Program-made: the position numbers and the translations under genes
Shown: one piece after another, positions 63,615-64,000 of the stretch
Layout of the letters: each line of letters starts with the position of its first letter
Numbering within the stretch: position 1 is the stretch's first letter
From: Halichondria panicea
Lineage: Eukaryota > Porifera > Demospongiae > Suberitida > Halichondriidae
Direction: 5' to 3'
Assembly: GCF_963675165.1 (NCBI RefSeq)
Contig: NC_087389.1
Span: 5,554,120-5,618,119, forward strand
Length of the DNA: 64,000 nucleotides
The notes under the pieces: generated by a model
Seen by the model: only the letters and a program-made list of their open reading frames with translations
Database searches by the model: none
What the model was told of the DNA's origin: nothing

Positions 63615-64000
63615 CTCTTCAGCCTTGTCAATCATATTCGACAGTAGCGTATCCCAAAGAGAATGAAATGTACAATTCATCTAGGAAATTATAAGATAAT
63701 TTTTATGCGTGAATCAAGAATTTAATTAATCACCTCTTCATTTTGTGGAGGTAAACATGTTCTCTCCCACTCAGTCAGCACTGCAGAATTCCTTGATTCC
63801 CGTATGGTCTGTGTATTAAGATAAATACAACATAATCATGAACTATAGAATGAGTACCTTTAAGTGTTCATTGCACATGAGCATCAACTCCTCGCTCACA
63901 GGATTGCCATCCAGGTTACTGACATTGAACTCCTTCAGTCTAGGAAACAGCTCTGGTAGACACTCAGTGAGAGCTATCAATCCCTCATCATCAATGGAGT
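63615..64000 (-). CDS. LRR-containing 5' exons of the paralogue (partial)
   Basis: The exon entering from the right edge (64,000-63,858) reads DDEGLIALTECLPELFPRLK, EFNVSNLDGNPVSEELM, a leucine-rich repeat of the ribonuclease-inhibitor type followed by a capping stretch. 63,808-63,734 encodes TIRESRNSAVLTEWERTCLP and 63,680-63,615 MNCTFHSLWDTLLSNMIDKA; all three have good splice sites. This suggests an intracellular protein with LRRs ahead of death domains. Whether a Roc or NACHT module lies further right cannot be seen. Confidence 0.6.

Overview
The window is animal nuclear DNA. Its genes have short exons with GT-AG introns, (CA)n tracts and many small inverted-repeat elements, and the base composition is AT-rich. 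Recognisable products include axonemal dynein heavy chain, eIF4E, a FYVE finger, ankyrin repeats and a ROCO-type GTPase joined to death domains. An early-branching metazoan, most likely a demosponge, fits best (inference). Nearly all recognised genes are on the minus strand. The main plus-strand genes are a membrane-protein pseudogene and RecQ-helicase fragments inside transposons.

Layout. The window contains two near-identical units. Unit A runs from base 1 to about 26.4 kb and unit B from about 35,213 to 53.9 kb. Each holds, left to right: a short-exon region, a FYVE exon, dynein fragments, a membrane-protein pseudogene split by a transposon, an ankyrin gene, an eIF4E-like gene and a death-domain exon. 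Unit A also has an extra FYVE/dynein block (about 4.6-8.9 kb), an hAT-like insertion (12,863-13,722), a TA-flanked insertion (13,889-16,341) and a 200-base assembly gap (15,802-16,001). Between the units lie the complete ROCO/death-domain gene (32,108-26,039) and a coiled-coil gene end (34,859-34,291). Right of unit B (54-64 kb) are scrambled partial copies of the same genes and a leucine-rich-repeat/death-domain paralogue running off the right edge.

Most striking point. Two transposons share TIRs beginning TAGCCTCGA, a subterminal palindrome and 9-bp target duplications. Both carry RecQ-like helicase fragments. One (13,771-18,144 in A; 42,575-44,501 in B) splits a multi-span membrane protein gene: the reading frame continues exactly across its duplicated target GAAAAAATC. 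In unit A that element was entered by a TA-flanked inverted-repeat element, whose right arm was in turn entered by the second RecQ element. Unit B keeps the empty sites, so the order of events can be read directly.

Second point. The ROCO/death gene and its paralogue join their domains with a ladder of 54-75 bp exons, nearly all phase 1 at both ends, carrying variants of one motif (S..MEDVC.KT...DQQ..TS). Many other genes here are decaying copies: eIF4E A has a nonsense codon while eIF4E B has lost its start frame and gained 2 nt; ankyrin A has a nonsense codon and copy C a frameshift; three dynein copies share one 7-nt insertion. All calls come from reading the sequence, without database searches.
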